DNA from: an uncultured Cytophagaceae bacterium
GTDB taxonomy: Bacteria > Bacteroidota > Bacteroidia > Cytophagales > Microscillaceae
Assembly: GCA_937899305.1 (NCBI GenBank)
Contig: CALDJV010000651.1
Location: 1-7,291 of the forward strand
Direction: 5' to 3'
Length of the DNA stretch: 7,291 nucleotides
Below, one piece after another: positions 1-7,039 of the stretch. How positions within the stretch are numbered: the stretch's first letter is position 1; the number at the start of each line of letters is the position of its first letter. Both the position numbers and the translations under genes were made by a program. The notes under the pieces are model-generated. The model was not told where the DNA came from, ran no database searches, and saw only the letters and a program-made list of their open reading frames with translations.

Positions 1-187
1 AACTCCCAACTACGATCTACTAACTAAACAAAACTACGAACAAAATTTTATTTTTTACGAATTAGTAATAGATAGCGTACTTTAGAAATCTAAACTATGG
101 GGGATAATTGGCTTGATGTGATCGTATATAACTGAACGTATATCTTTTACAATTGAGCAATTGATTGGATCCGACTTTAACAACTAC
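1..187. other. Upstream spacer with two short direct-repeat pairs
   Basis: I see no gene here. AACTACGA occurs twice (8-15 and 32-39, 24 nt apart) in an A/C/T-rich tract, and CGTATAT occurs twice (123-129 and 137-143, 14 nt apart) just upstream of the HTCS start. The second pair is placed where an autoregulatory operator could sit, but seven bases of AT-rich sequence can repeat by chance. The rest of the segment shows nothing I can name. Confidence 0.4.
117..148 (+). promoter_or_regulatory. Weak candidate promoter for the HTCS gene
   Basis: TATCTTTT at 141-148 matches the Bacteroidota -7 consensus TAnnTTTG except for the last base. TGTG at 117-120 could be a degenerate -33 element, 20 nt upstream. 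Transcription would then begin about 35 nt before ATG 188. This is the best match I found in the 187-nt spacer, but it is poor in the -33 part, and HTCS genes may be weakly or autogenously transcribed, so it is only a suggestion. Confidence 0.22.
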
Positions 188-3100
188 ATGACGCTAAGAG
201 CAATTTACTTTTCTTTCATCGTTGTTTGCCTTGTATTCAAGGTAAACAATGCCCAGGGGCAAAACTTTTCTCATATCAAGCATTATACTACTGATGATGG
301 GTTGCCGCACAATGTGGGTTACAAGCTGATGCAAGACAGCAAGGGTTTTTTGTGGGTGTGTACCGATGATGGATTGGCTCGTTTTGATGGTCAGCATTTT
401 AAGACCTACCGCAGCAAAGACGGGCTATTGAGTAACTATCCCATCGAGGCTACCGAGGCCGCTGATGGCACCATTTGGATAGGTAGCTGGAAGGGCGGGG
501 TAAACTACCTAAAAAACGACTCTATATATACTCCTCCAATTGATCATCCGCTTTTCAGAGTAGCCAATATTGCTGTTAGAGGGGATAAAATGTTGCTTTC
601 GGACGATACCCATGCCGCCTCTCTGTATCAAAAAAAAGGCAATCAATGGCAGGCTTTTCATCCCGAAGGTAAGTTGTATATCACCAAAGATTCTTCGGTT
701 ACTTTCCGCCCTTCTGATGATGACCTGAATAATTTAACGTTGTTCAAAGTATATTTGACCCTGGATCAATCTATGTTGGTTTTTGGCAAGATGGCCCAGA
801 TATGGCAATATCAGCCTGATTCTACTTTTGCTCCTTTTTTTCCTGAAGTTATTCAAAACGATACTGTGTATCACATTGCCCAAGATGCCCAACAAAAGTA
901 TTGGATAGGAGGGCGGGGTAAAATTTGGACGATTGATGCACAGGGGCAAGCCAGAACCTGGAAAAAAAACCTACCCCCTTACCGCATTCATGACATCAAA
1001 CAAGGGAATGACGGGAAGGTATATTTTCTGACGGGTTTGAACAACCTCAACAATCGAGGCTTTTATTGTTACGACTTGGTAACCCAACAAGCCGAAGATT
1101 TAATGAAAAAATACAACCTGAAGGCCTTTCCTAGTGCGTTAGAGATAGATCAAGAGGGGAATCTGTGGTTTACCACCAATGGCGATGGTTTGTACTGTAT
1201 TACTTATTCGCCTTTCCAAAACTATGGTCAGCAACGAGGGTTGAAAGGTGATTTTGTGCGGAAAATTATTGAGGATAAGTACGGAAACATCTATGCTGGT
1301 ACGCTCAATGGGCTTTATAAATTCCGCTCAACAGGTTTTGAAAAAGTAGCGTTGTTACCATCCGAAAGTTCTACTCAAATCAACGGTTTTTATTTTACCC
1401 CTAGTGGTGAATTGATGGTAGTGATCAATTCTTTTAATTACCCTGATGCCCACCTTTTTAAGGTAGATCGTGAGAAAGTACAACAAGTACTGGCTTATAG
1501 TTTGTCCAAAAATCAATTCATTGATCATAAAAATCAACGATGGTCTTTTAGGGATAATATGATAGGTGTGGTGCCATTTGAAAGCCGAGAAGATCCCTAT
1601 GGTGTTCGTTCATATCGCTTACCCAAAGAGTTTTTGATCCAACAAATGCTGGAGTACCAGGGTAAATTATGGATGGTGACCAATCGAGGATTGTATAGTT
1701 TCAAAGAGAATAGGCAAGGCCTGAAGCCTTCTATCCAGTTTTTGGATTCGCTCAAGGTGGCCGATGGACTGGCCAGTAACTTTGTAAATACGGTAGCGGA
1801 AGGGCTGAATGGGGAACTATGGATTGGGACCAAAGAAGGTTTGTGCCTTTATCAGGATGGCAAAATACAGTTATTGAATACCAAAGATGGGTTGGTCTCG
1901 GATAATTGTACTAGCTTGATGGTAGACAAACATGGAGGAGTGTGGGTGGGTACTTCCAGAGGACTTTCTTACTTTGATGGTCAACAATTTATCAATTACA
2001 ACCATAAAACGGGTTTGGTTTCCCCCAGCATCAATGATTTGTTTTTGGATAGTCGTCAACGTTTGTGGATTGGAACCAGTAAAGGAATTTCGTTGATAGA
2101 TTTACGTCAAAAGCCTGCAATGGCTTCGGTTCCTCCGCTATACATCAAAAAAATACTGGTGAATCGTAAAGTAGTACAAGCTACTTCCGAGGTGACTCTA
2201 AAATACAACCAAAGGTTGGAGGTACGTTTTCAGGCACTCACTTTTGTACATCCCGAAGGAGTGCGCTATCAGTATCGTTTTGATGGGGAAGATTGGGAAG
2301 AAACCTCACTTAATTTTGTGAATTACAATCGTTTTCGAATTGGAACCCATCTGCTTGAGATACGGGCTAAAAAATACAACAGTGATTGGTCACCTATCCA
2401 AAAGATTGAGATTGTAGCTACGCCTCCTTTTTGGTTTACCTGGTGGGCATTGTTGTTATACGTTCTGGCATTAACCGGAGGAGTATATGCCATTGTGAAG
2501 TGGCGATCTCGCAAATTGGAGAAAGATAAACTGAGACTGGAACACATTGTAGCCAAGCGTACCCATGAGCTGGAGCAACAGAAAGAAGAAATTGCCTCTC
2601 AGGCCGAACAGCTCAAGGAAATGGATCAGGTGAAATCCCGGTTTTTTTCTAACATTTCGCATGAATTCAAAACCCCGCTAACCCTTATTATTGGCCCGGC
2701 TGAGAAACTGCTGACGGTCAAAAAATTATCTCCTGTCAAGACGTATTCTCAGTATATATTGGCCAATGCCCATCGCTTGATGAAACTGATCAATCAATTG
2801 ATGGATGTGTCTAAAATAGACAGTGGTAAAATGCCTTTGCACTTGACGAGTGGCAACTTGATTACGTTTTTGAGTCAGGTATTTCATTCGTTTGAATTGT
2901 TGGCTCAGCAGAAAAACATTCAGATGGAGTTGCAGATGAGCGAAGAAAATATGGTGGGTGAGTTTGACGAAGACAAGCTAGAGAAGATATTTTTCAACTT
3001 ATTATCCAATGCGCTCAAGTTTACACCCGAGCAAGGCAAAGTAGTTTTGTCGCTCGAGCAGGTAGACGACCAAGTAAAGGTGAAGGTATCGGATAGTGGG

Positions 3101-4177
3101 GCGGGCATTGCACCTGATCAGCTCCCGTTTATTTTTGACCGATTTTATCAGGCCGACGACTCCGGTACTCGTACCCACGAAGGCACTGGCATCGGCTTGG
3201 CGTTGGTAAAGGAGTTGGTAGATTTGCACCAAGGTACGATTGAAGTGACAAGTGAACTCAACCAAGGTACCATCTTTACGGTGTGTTTGCCTTTTGTATC
3301 TACCAATGCTTCTGTTGAAGCATTGGCTATGTTGGAGCAAGCCAATATTTCTGAAGATCATAGTATGTTGCAGACGCTTGAACCTGAAGAAAAATTATCC
3401 AACGAAGCAGTGACTACTACCGCTCAAAACACCATTTTGGTGGTAGAAGACAATGCTGAAATCCAGGCTTTTATCAAGGCTGAATTGACTCCTTTTTATC
3501 AGGTAGCCTTGGCCAGCAACGGAGAAGAGGGGATGAACTGGGCGCTGAAGAATGTCCCTGATCTTATTATCAGTGATGTGATGATGCCCAAAGTAGATGG
3601 TTTGCAGATGGTAAAAATGCTGCGGGCCAATGATGTTACCAGCCACATTCCCATTGTGATGCTTTCGGCTAAAAGTGACTTTGACAGTAAAATTAGTGGG
3701 CTCACCGCGGGTAGTGACGATTACCTGACCAAACCATTCAGTGCTCAGGAGTTGTTACTTCGCTTGCAAAACATGTTGGAGCGCCGCGATCGTATTCGGG
3801 AAGCGCTCGGCCAGCAACTTTCTACTTCTAGCGAGGATACCGCCTCGAAACGTCTCCCTCCCCGCGAAGCGGCTTTTATGGAGAAAGCCACGGCCATTGT
3901 GGAGCAAAATATTGACAATCCCGAATTTGATGTCAATGCTTTTTGTCAGGAAATTGGGATGAGTCGTACTGGTTTGTTTAGGAAACTCAAGGCCTTGGCT
4001 GGTACTTCTATTGTAGAGTTTATCCGCACGATTAGACTGAAAAAAGCGGCTCAATTGCTCAGAACCTCAGACGACAACATCGATGTGATTGCTTTCCAGG
4101 TAGGCTTTGGTGATGTGTCTTATTTTACCAAGTGTTTCAAAAAACAGTTTGGGGTAACCCCCGGAAAATATCAGTAG
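188..4177 (+). CDS. Hybrid two-component system (HTCS) sensor kinase / response regulator, AraC-type
   Basis: One-protein signalling system (1329 aa) that senses a periplasmic ligand and regulates transcription. Residues 1 to about 22 form a signal peptide. About 25-640 is a propeller sensor: blade-signature aromatics (G-x-[LIV]-W-[IV]-G-T-x-x-G-[LI] type) occur at 56, 97, 239, 327, 369 (Tyr), 495, 545, 586 and 627, spacing that fits two seven-bladed propellers. A Y_Y_Y domain lies at about 680-745 (YQYRFDG; RIGTHLLEIRA), a transmembrane helix at 748-770, a coiled coil at about 772-815. The kinase has H-box HEFKTP (H825), N-box NLLSNALKFTP (N941), DSGAGI (D969) and GTGIGL (from 999). The receiver has E1087/D1088, phosphoacceptor D1130, S1160 and K1182. 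AraC helix-turn-helix motifs fill about 1250-1329, ending GVTPGKYQ. All key residues are present, so it should be functional. I chose ATG 188 over an in-frame TTG at 161 because ATG opens directly into the signal peptide. Family members usually control glycan-utilisation genes; the ligand here is unknown. Confidence 0.96.
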   Translation: MTLRAIYFSFIVVCLVFKVNNAQGQNFSHIKHYTTDDGLPHNVGYKLMQDSKGFLWVCTDDGLARFDGQHFKTYRSKDGLLSNYPIEATEAADGTIWIGSWKGGVNYLKNDSIYTPPIDHPLFRVANIAVRGDKMLLSDDTHAASLYQKKGNQWQAFHPEGKLYITKDSSVTFRPSDDDLNNLTLFKVYLTLDQSMLVFGKMAQIWQYQPDSTFAPFFPEVIQNDTVYHIAQDAQQKYWIGGRGKIWTIDAQGQARTWKKNLPPYRIHDIKQGNDGKVYFLTGLNNLNNRGFYCYDLVTQQAEDLMKKYNLKAFPSALEIDQEGNLWFTTNGDGLYCITYSPFQNYGQQRGLKGDFVRKIIEDKYGNIYAGTLNGLYKFRSTGFEKVALLPSESSTQINGFYFTPSGELMVVINSFNYPDAHLFKVDREKVQQVLAYSLSKNQFIDHKNQRWSFRDNMIGVVPFESREDPYGVRSYRLPKEFLIQQMLEYQGKLWMVTNRGLYSFKENRQGLKPSIQFLDSLKVADGLASNFVNTVAEGLNGELWIGTKEGLCLYQDGKIQLLNTKDGLVSDNCTSLMVDKHGGVWVGTSRGLSYFDGQQFINYNHKTGLVSPSINDLFLDSRQRLWIGTSKGISLIDLRQKPAMASVPPLYIKKILVNRKVVQATSEVTLKYNQRLEVRFQALTFVHPEGVRYQYRFDGEDWEETSLNFVNYNRFRIGTHLLEIRAKKYNSDWSPIQKIEIVATPPFWFTWWALLLYVLALTGGVYAIVKWRSRKLEKDKLRLEHIVAKRTHELEQQKEEIASQAEQLKEMDQVKSRFFSNISHEFKTPLTLIIGPAEKLLTVKKLSPVKTYSQYILANAHRLMKLINQLMDVSKIDSGKMPLHLTSGNLITFLSQVFHSFELLAQQKNIQMELQMSEENMVGEFDEDKLEKIFFNLLSNALKFTPEQGKVVLSLEQVDDQVKVKVSDSGAGIAPDQLPFIFDRFYQADDSGTRTHEGTGIGLALVKELVDLHQGTIEVTSELNQGTIFTVCLPFVSTNASVEALAMLEQANISEDHSMLQTLEPEEKLSNEAVTTTAQNTILVVEDNAEIQAFIKAELTPFYQVALASNGEEGMNWALKNVPDLIISDVMMPKVDGLQMVKMLRANDVTSHIPIVMLSAKSDFDSKISGLTAGSDDYLTKPFSAQELLLRLQNMLERRDRIREALGQQLSTSSEDTASKRLPPREAAFMEKATAIVEQNIDNPEFDVNAFCQEIGMSRTGLFRKLKALAGTSIVEFIRTIRLKKAAQLLRTSDDNIDVIAFQVGFGDVSYFTKCFKKQFGVTPGKYQ

Positions 4178-4201
4178 GTGGTTTAGGTTGTAATTACCAC
4201 C
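4177..4201 (+). terminator. Weak hairpin at the HTCS stop codon
   Basis: GGTGGT (4177-4182) and ACCACC (4196-4201) form a perfect 6-bp inverted repeat around a 13-nt loop, beginning at the last base of the HTCS stop codon. There is no following T tract, so intrinsic termination is doubtful. It could instead protect the mRNA 3' end, or mean nothing. Confidence 0.25.
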
Positions 4202-4268
4202 ACTATGCCAAGCATGAGCCATAAAAGGTGTAACTTGCCGCTTGTTAAATTCACTAAAAATTACCGGA

Positions 4269-4478
4269 ATGCAATACTTCGATTCGTTGGAAGAAGCCTT
4301 TCAATGGTTTTTGACGCATACTTACCCTAAGTTGACTGTTGAGGAAAAGAATGAACTAAAAGACGCTAAGTATGACTTTACTACTGGGCGAAATAAGGTT
4401 TCGCACAAGCGCATACTCAAGTTGATGACCAAGTATGGGCAAGTAAAAACTCACTATTCCTTTGAGGAAGAAATTTAA
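4269..4478 (+). CDS. Small charged hypothetical protein (69 aa)
   Basis: I do not recognise a family. The product is rich in Lys and Glu, starts MQYFDSLEEAFQWFL, which reads as an amphipathic helix, has a second helix-like stretch around residues 23-34 (TVEEKNELKDAK), a basic middle (residues 41-59, KVSHKRILKLMTKYG) and an acidic tail (FEEEI). It has no signal peptide or membrane segment, so it is probably cytoplasmic. ATG 4269 is preferred over an in-frame TTG at 4242, because the ATG is preceded by an A-rich stretch typical of Bacteroidota starts and the nine extra residues add nothing protein-like. It lies 91 nt after the HTCS stop on the same strand, with no recognisable promoter between, so read-through transcription is possible. 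Composition and codon use look natural, which is the main reason to believe it; homologues are needed to be sure. Confidence 0.62.
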   Translation: MQYFDSLEEAFQWFLTHTYPKLTVEEKNELKDAKYDFTTGRNKVSHKRILKLMTKYGQVKTHYSFEEEI

Positions 4479-4497
4479 ATTAGCTTCGTGTATATTG

Positions 4498-4528
4498 TTT
4501 GTATATGCGAGTAAATTTATTATATTTG
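4498..4528 (+). promoter_or_regulatory. Bacteroidota-type sigma-ABfr promoter for the 93-aa gene
   Basis: TTTG at 4498-4501 is followed by a 19-nt spacer and TATATTTG at 4521-4528. This is an exact match to the TTTG / TAnnTTTG promoter pattern known for primary sigma factors of Bacteroides and relatives. Transcription should start close to 4531-4535, giving a leader of about 80 nt before ATG 4615. It means the 93-aa gene can be expressed independently of the HTCS gene and the 69-aa gene. Confidence 0.72.
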
Positions 4529-4532
4529 TATG

Positions 4533-4591
4533 TCTTTGAAAAACAAAGATGCCCCTGAAGTATAGTTTGAGACCTGTCTTCAAGGGCTTTG
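4533..4591 (+). promoter_or_regulatory. Structured 5' leader of the 93-aa gene: two hairpins with competing pairing
   Basis: Two stems fit in the leader. The first is TCTTTG (4533-4538) with CAAAGA (4544-4549), a perfect 6-bp stem with an AAAAA loop. The second is GCCCCTGAAG (4551-4560) with CTTCAAGGGC (4578-4587), 9 of 10 positions paired, 17-nt loop. CAAA of the first stem (4544-4547) can instead pair with TTTG at 4588-4591, extending the second stem with a 3-nt bulge, so the two forms compete. No T tract follows, so this is not a standard terminator. A role in mRNA stability, translation control or protein binding is inference only. Confidence 0.4.
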
Positions 4592-4614
4592 TCAACATAT
4601 AAAATATTAACGAC

Positions 4615-4896
4615 ATGCAAGATACAACTTTGTCGGCGACTACCCAAAACAAGCCGTCCCTGGCGTTGTTGCGCGAAAACATTCGAGTGCGTTTAGAACG
4701 CTTCTCCTTTTCGGCCCATACCCCATTAGAGTCTCTCCGTGAAGGAGGCTACCAACTCAACCGAACAACTACCGATTCCATTACCAATCAGTTGGAACTG
4801 ACGATTTTAGACCTTAGGTACTTGATCAATGACCTCTATTGGTTGCAATGGATTGAGGAAAAACAGCCGGGTTCGGTTGGTGAGAACTTATTATAA
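4615..4896 (+). CDS. Small hypothetical protein (93 aa)
   Basis: I do not recognise a family. The product has a Ser/Thr-rich N-terminus, an Arg-rich segment (residues 20-29, RENIRVRLERF), a SLREGGYQLNRTT stretch in the middle, and a likely helix at about 58-82 (LELTILDLRYLINDLYWLQWIEE) that is hydrophobic on one face and contains two Trp and two Tyr. It has no signal peptide and no clear membrane helix. It is preceded by a strong promoter match and an 80-nt structured leader, which supports it as a real expressed gene. ATG 4615 is the first start in the frame. A terminator-like hairpin begins 12 nt after the stop, suggesting a short, mostly monocistronic transcript. The amphipathic aromatic helix could mediate protein-protein contact, but that is inference. 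Nothing indicates an enzyme. Confidence 0.62.
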   Translation: MQDTTLSATTQNKPSLALLRENIRVRLERFSFSAHTPLESLREGGYQLNRTTTDSITNQLELTILDLRYLINDLYWLQWIEEKQPGSVGENLL

Positions 4897-4907
4897 TTCG
4901 TTGAAAA

Positions 4908-4949
4908 ACGCTGCCAAGCACCCACAGTTTGGCAGCGTGCTTTGTTTTT
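4908..4949 (+). terminator. Rho-independent terminator after the 93-aa gene
   Basis: ACGCTGCCAA (4908-4917) and TTGGCAGCGT (4929-4938) form a perfect 10-bp stem around an 11-nt loop, followed after GC by TTTGTTTTT (4941-4949). A GC-rich stem and T-rich tail are what an intrinsic terminator needs. An alternative stem, AAGCAC (4916-4921) with GTGCTT (4937-4942), would use part of the same bases and exclude the main stem. The tail ends only 19 nt before the next start codon. Confidence 0.7.
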
Positions 4950-4968
4950 ATCAACTAACTAAAAAGGA

Positions 4969-6879
4969 ATGGAAAATTATAAAGTGATTGAAGCTAAAGA
5001 ACTTGAACAAATGATCGAGGATCATCGATTGTTTATAAACTCCGGAGGTTATGGGGGCGATTTTACCATAGAGGAAAGCGGTCAAATCAGCTACTCCAAG
5101 CAAGGAACTGAAGGGAAATTATTTGACATACGCCAACGGTGCATTCCTGCTGGAACAGTGATATCGGATGCTGAATTGTCCTACGGAATTTTTACCGACT
5201 CCGTTTGCAAAGGGGTAACCTTCAAAGGCTTGAGTTTACAAGGATGCTTGATGAACAATGCTGATTTTGAAGGAAGCAAATTTTACAAAGGATACGCTTT
5301 CAATACCAATTTTTCCAATTCAAATTTTAAAAACTGTGCTTTTACTGACATCTCCTTGTCCGATACCGATTTCGCGGGAGCTCATTATCAAGAGGCCACA
5401 TTTGTAGCCTGTGATTTGGAATATGCCCAAAATCTAAGGCTGCCACCCAAAAACCATGAGGAGGTGATTCAGGAACTGAAGCAATACGTGGATGCAGATG
5501 AGGAAATAGAAGAGATCAGACAAGAAATTCTCGACCAAATAAGAGATATAATCAGTGACGATGAGGTGTTCATCAGTACCCCATTGGTAGGAGAATACGG
5601 CTCTTCGGGAGGTGGGATTTACCAGCTCATCGATGGCAAAAAAGTAAATAACGATTTGGCCAAGCAAGTGGAAGACCGATTGTTTCGAACCAAAACGCGG
5701 AAACTGTATGCCCCTTTTCCTACTGGAACAATGGTTCAAATGACGTTTACAAAAAATGCAATCACCATCAACCCACTCAATATTCAAGGCCTGATATTAG
5801 CGATTGAACAGCAACTTACCGATGGCGAAATAGGGGTGGGTAAATTCATTGACCCGAATTTGCGACACACCGAGGTAACTTTGCAATACTTTGCCCAAGA
5901 GGATGATAGGGTAAAAATAGAGGTGACCAGTATTGAACATTATTCAGAAAAAGTGGCGAGATCGGTAGGACCAGCCAGCCTCATGTATCTAGACGAAGCC
6001 TTGTATTATAGTTTAGACAAAAAAGCAGAAAAGGTACATTTGGTATACAAAAACAACCAACTTACTGTACAAACGATACCCGCTTTGCCCGATTATGGTT
6101 GTGACGAATATGAAGAATTGGTAGAATTGCCAGAATTAGACCCGACCAATACTGCCGAGCTATGCGCTTTGTTGGAATCGACTCATCGGGTAAAAATGAA
6201 GCACGCCATTGCTATAGCATCGCTCAATGAGGCCACTACGCAATTGATCACGCAACGTTACTTTCCATTGCTCAAAGCCCGGTTGAACCAGCCTGATGTA
6301 TCAATGGACGACCTGGAAACGGGTTTGTTCAACAGCATAGAAGCCAAATTTTTATTGAGGACCCAAATACCTTTTCGAAGAATTGGGGCAGATTTTTTGA
6401 GCTTCAGTTATTGTAGTGATTCCGAGAGCAAGTTGCTGGTCGATTTTATTGGGTCATTGGTGCATAAACACATCGATGTTGATGAATTCATCGGCAAAGC
6501 CACTGCCACCCCTGATGAAAAAACGTTGTTGTCGGTTTTCAAGCGGTATGCCGCCAAAGTAAAAAAGGGCTTGAAATCTGAGCTAGAGGTATGCCCAACT
6601 GGTTGGTACGAGCAATTGGTAAAACGTTTATTAAAATTAAAACTAAGCAAAATACTTTTTGAAAAAACGGCTTTTAGTGATGCCAACAATTCATTGTATC
6701 TCAAGGGCTTTGTGTTTTTTGTGGGAATGGTGAGTCCTGCTTCGGTTTACGTAGATGTTTTTCAATCCGAGGCCCCTGACTTTACCGAAGTGTTTTGGAT
6801 GCTTAAAAATATTCCCGATGTTTCGTCTATCGAGTCGGACTTTGTGTACCCTAAAAATACACTGGCTTTTGAGCGTTAG
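4969..6879 (+). CDS. Pentapeptide-repeat protein with a large unrecognised C-terminal region (636 aa)
   Basis: Residues 70-150 hold about 17 pentapeptides in unbroken register: the central residue is Leu, Phe, Met, Tyr or Cys at 70, 75, 80, 85 and so on to 150, the only exception being Ala110. Typical units are ADFEG, TNFSN, SNFKN and TDFAG. Such repeats fold as a right-handed square beta-helix with four repeats per turn, so about four turns here. Residues 1-65 form a short N-terminal cap or separate domain. Residues 161-200 are a strongly acidic, probably helical linker (DADEEIEEIRQEI). Residues 200-636 match no family I can name; a region around 285-345 looks like mixed alpha/beta structure, 395-570 looks mostly helical, and 578-600 is hydrophobic (FVFFVGMVSPASVYVDVF) but too broken to be a confident membrane helix. 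There is no signal peptide, so it is probably cytoplasmic. ATG 4969 follows AAAAAGGA directly. It lies 72 nt after the 93-aa gene, behind a terminator. Pentapeptide domains usually serve as scaffolds or binding surfaces; the function is unknown. Confidence 0.88.
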   Translation: MENYKVIEAKELEQMIEDHRLFINSGGYGGDFTIEESGQISYSKQGTEGKLFDIRQRCIPAGTVISDAELSYGIFTDSVCKGVTFKGLSLQGCLMNNADFEGSKFYKGYAFNTNFSNSNFKNCAFTDISLSDTDFAGAHYQEATFVACDLEYAQNLRLPPKNHEEVIQELKQYVDADEEIEEIRQEILDQIRDIISDDEVFISTPLVGEYGSSGGGIYQLIDGKKVNNDLAKQVEDRLFRTKTRKLYAPFPTGTMVQMTFTKNAITINPLNIQGLILAIEQQLTDGEIGVGKFIDPNLRHTEVTLQYFAQEDDRVKIEVTSIEHYSEKVARSVGPASLMYLDEALYYSLDKKAEKVHLVYKNNQLTVQTIPALPDYGCDEYEELVELPELDPTNTAELCALLESTHRVKMKHAIAIASLNEATTQLITQRYFPLLKARLNQPDVSMDDLETGLFNSIEAKFLLRTQIPFRRIGADFLSFSYCSDSESKLLVDFIGSLVHKHIDVDEFIGKATATPDEKTLLSVFKRYAAKVKKGLKSELEVCPTGWYEQLVKRLLKLKLSKILFEKTAFSDANNSLYLKGFVFFVGMVSPASVYVDVFQSEAPDFTEVFWMLKNIPDVSSIESDFVYPKNTLAFER

Positions 6880-6897
6880 GGTTGTTAGATTGTTGCA

Positions 6898-7039
6898 TTG
6901 TTCCGCTTCGCTCATTGTTAAATTGTTGCGCAAAGCGTCGCAAACTATAGACTATTAGATTAAATTGTTCCGCCTTCGGCTCATTGTTATATGGCTAAAT
7001 GGTTGCGCGAAGCGATGAATTAGTTGTACCGCTTCGCGC
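6898..7039. repeat. Degenerate direct repeats with embedded inverted cores
   Basis: Three related units follow the stop of the 636-aa gene. TTGTTCCGC + TTCG + CTCATTGTTA runs from 6898 to 6920; TTGTTCCGC + CTTCGG + CTCATTGTTA from 6965 to 6989; and TTGTACCGC + TTCGCGCTA from 7024 to 7041. The first two are each followed by GCGC(A/G)AAGCG, at 6928-6937 and 7005-7014. The CGCTTCG parts are near-complementary to the CGAAGCG / CAAAGCG parts, so each unit can fold. The pattern resembles a dispersed intergenic repeat family that has decayed, but copies elsewhere in the genome cannot be seen from here. Confidence 0.6.
7005..7039. repeat. Perfect 10-bp inverted repeat (possible terminator or repeat core)
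   Basis: GCGCGAAGCG (7005-7014) and CGCTTCGCGC (7030-7039) are exact reverse complements around a 15-nt loop. It is the strongest palindrome of the repeat tract. No T tract follows on either strand. It lies between two convergent reading frames, so it could act as a transcript 3' end for either, or be a structural unit of the repeat family. Confidence 0.5.

Noticed and set aside
161..187. Longer HTCS start at TTG 161
   Set aside because: It would put nine polar residues before a clean signal peptide; ATG 188 gives the normal N-terminus for a periplasmic sensor.
212..232. Lipoprotein signal with Cys14 in the HTCS N-terminus
   Set aside because: The residue before Cys is Val, not Gly, Ala or Ser, and the Cys lies inside the hydrophobic core, so no lipobox is formed.
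3002..3361. Minus-strand 119-codon frame
   Set aside because: It lies fully inside the kinase-coding part of the HTCS gene, which is clearly the real reading frame; typical antisense shadow.
4242..4268. Longer start at TTG 4242 for the 69-aa gene
   Set aside because: ATG 4269 has a suitable A-rich upstream stretch and opens into a helix-like N-terminus; TTG starts are uncommon here.
4530..4565. Possible 11-residue leader peptide (MSLKNKDAPEV)
   Set aside because: Its ATG lies at or before the predicted transcript start, so it probably is not in the mRNA.
4356..4682. Minus-strand 108-codon frame spanning the promoter gap
   Set aside because: It overlaps the 69-aa gene, the consensus promoter and the start of the 93-aa gene, and its translation has no recognisable domain; more likely chance.
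4269..4896. Toxin-antitoxin pair
   Set aside because: The two genes are 136 nt apart with a separate promoter and show no known toxin or antitoxin motif.
5434..5787. Minus-strand 117-codon frame
   Set aside because: It lies inside the 636-aa gene, with no recognisable domain or start context.
6755..6958. Plus-strand 67-codon frame running into the repeat tract
   Set aside because: It mostly overlaps the 3' end of the 636-aa gene in another frame and its tail is repeat DNA.
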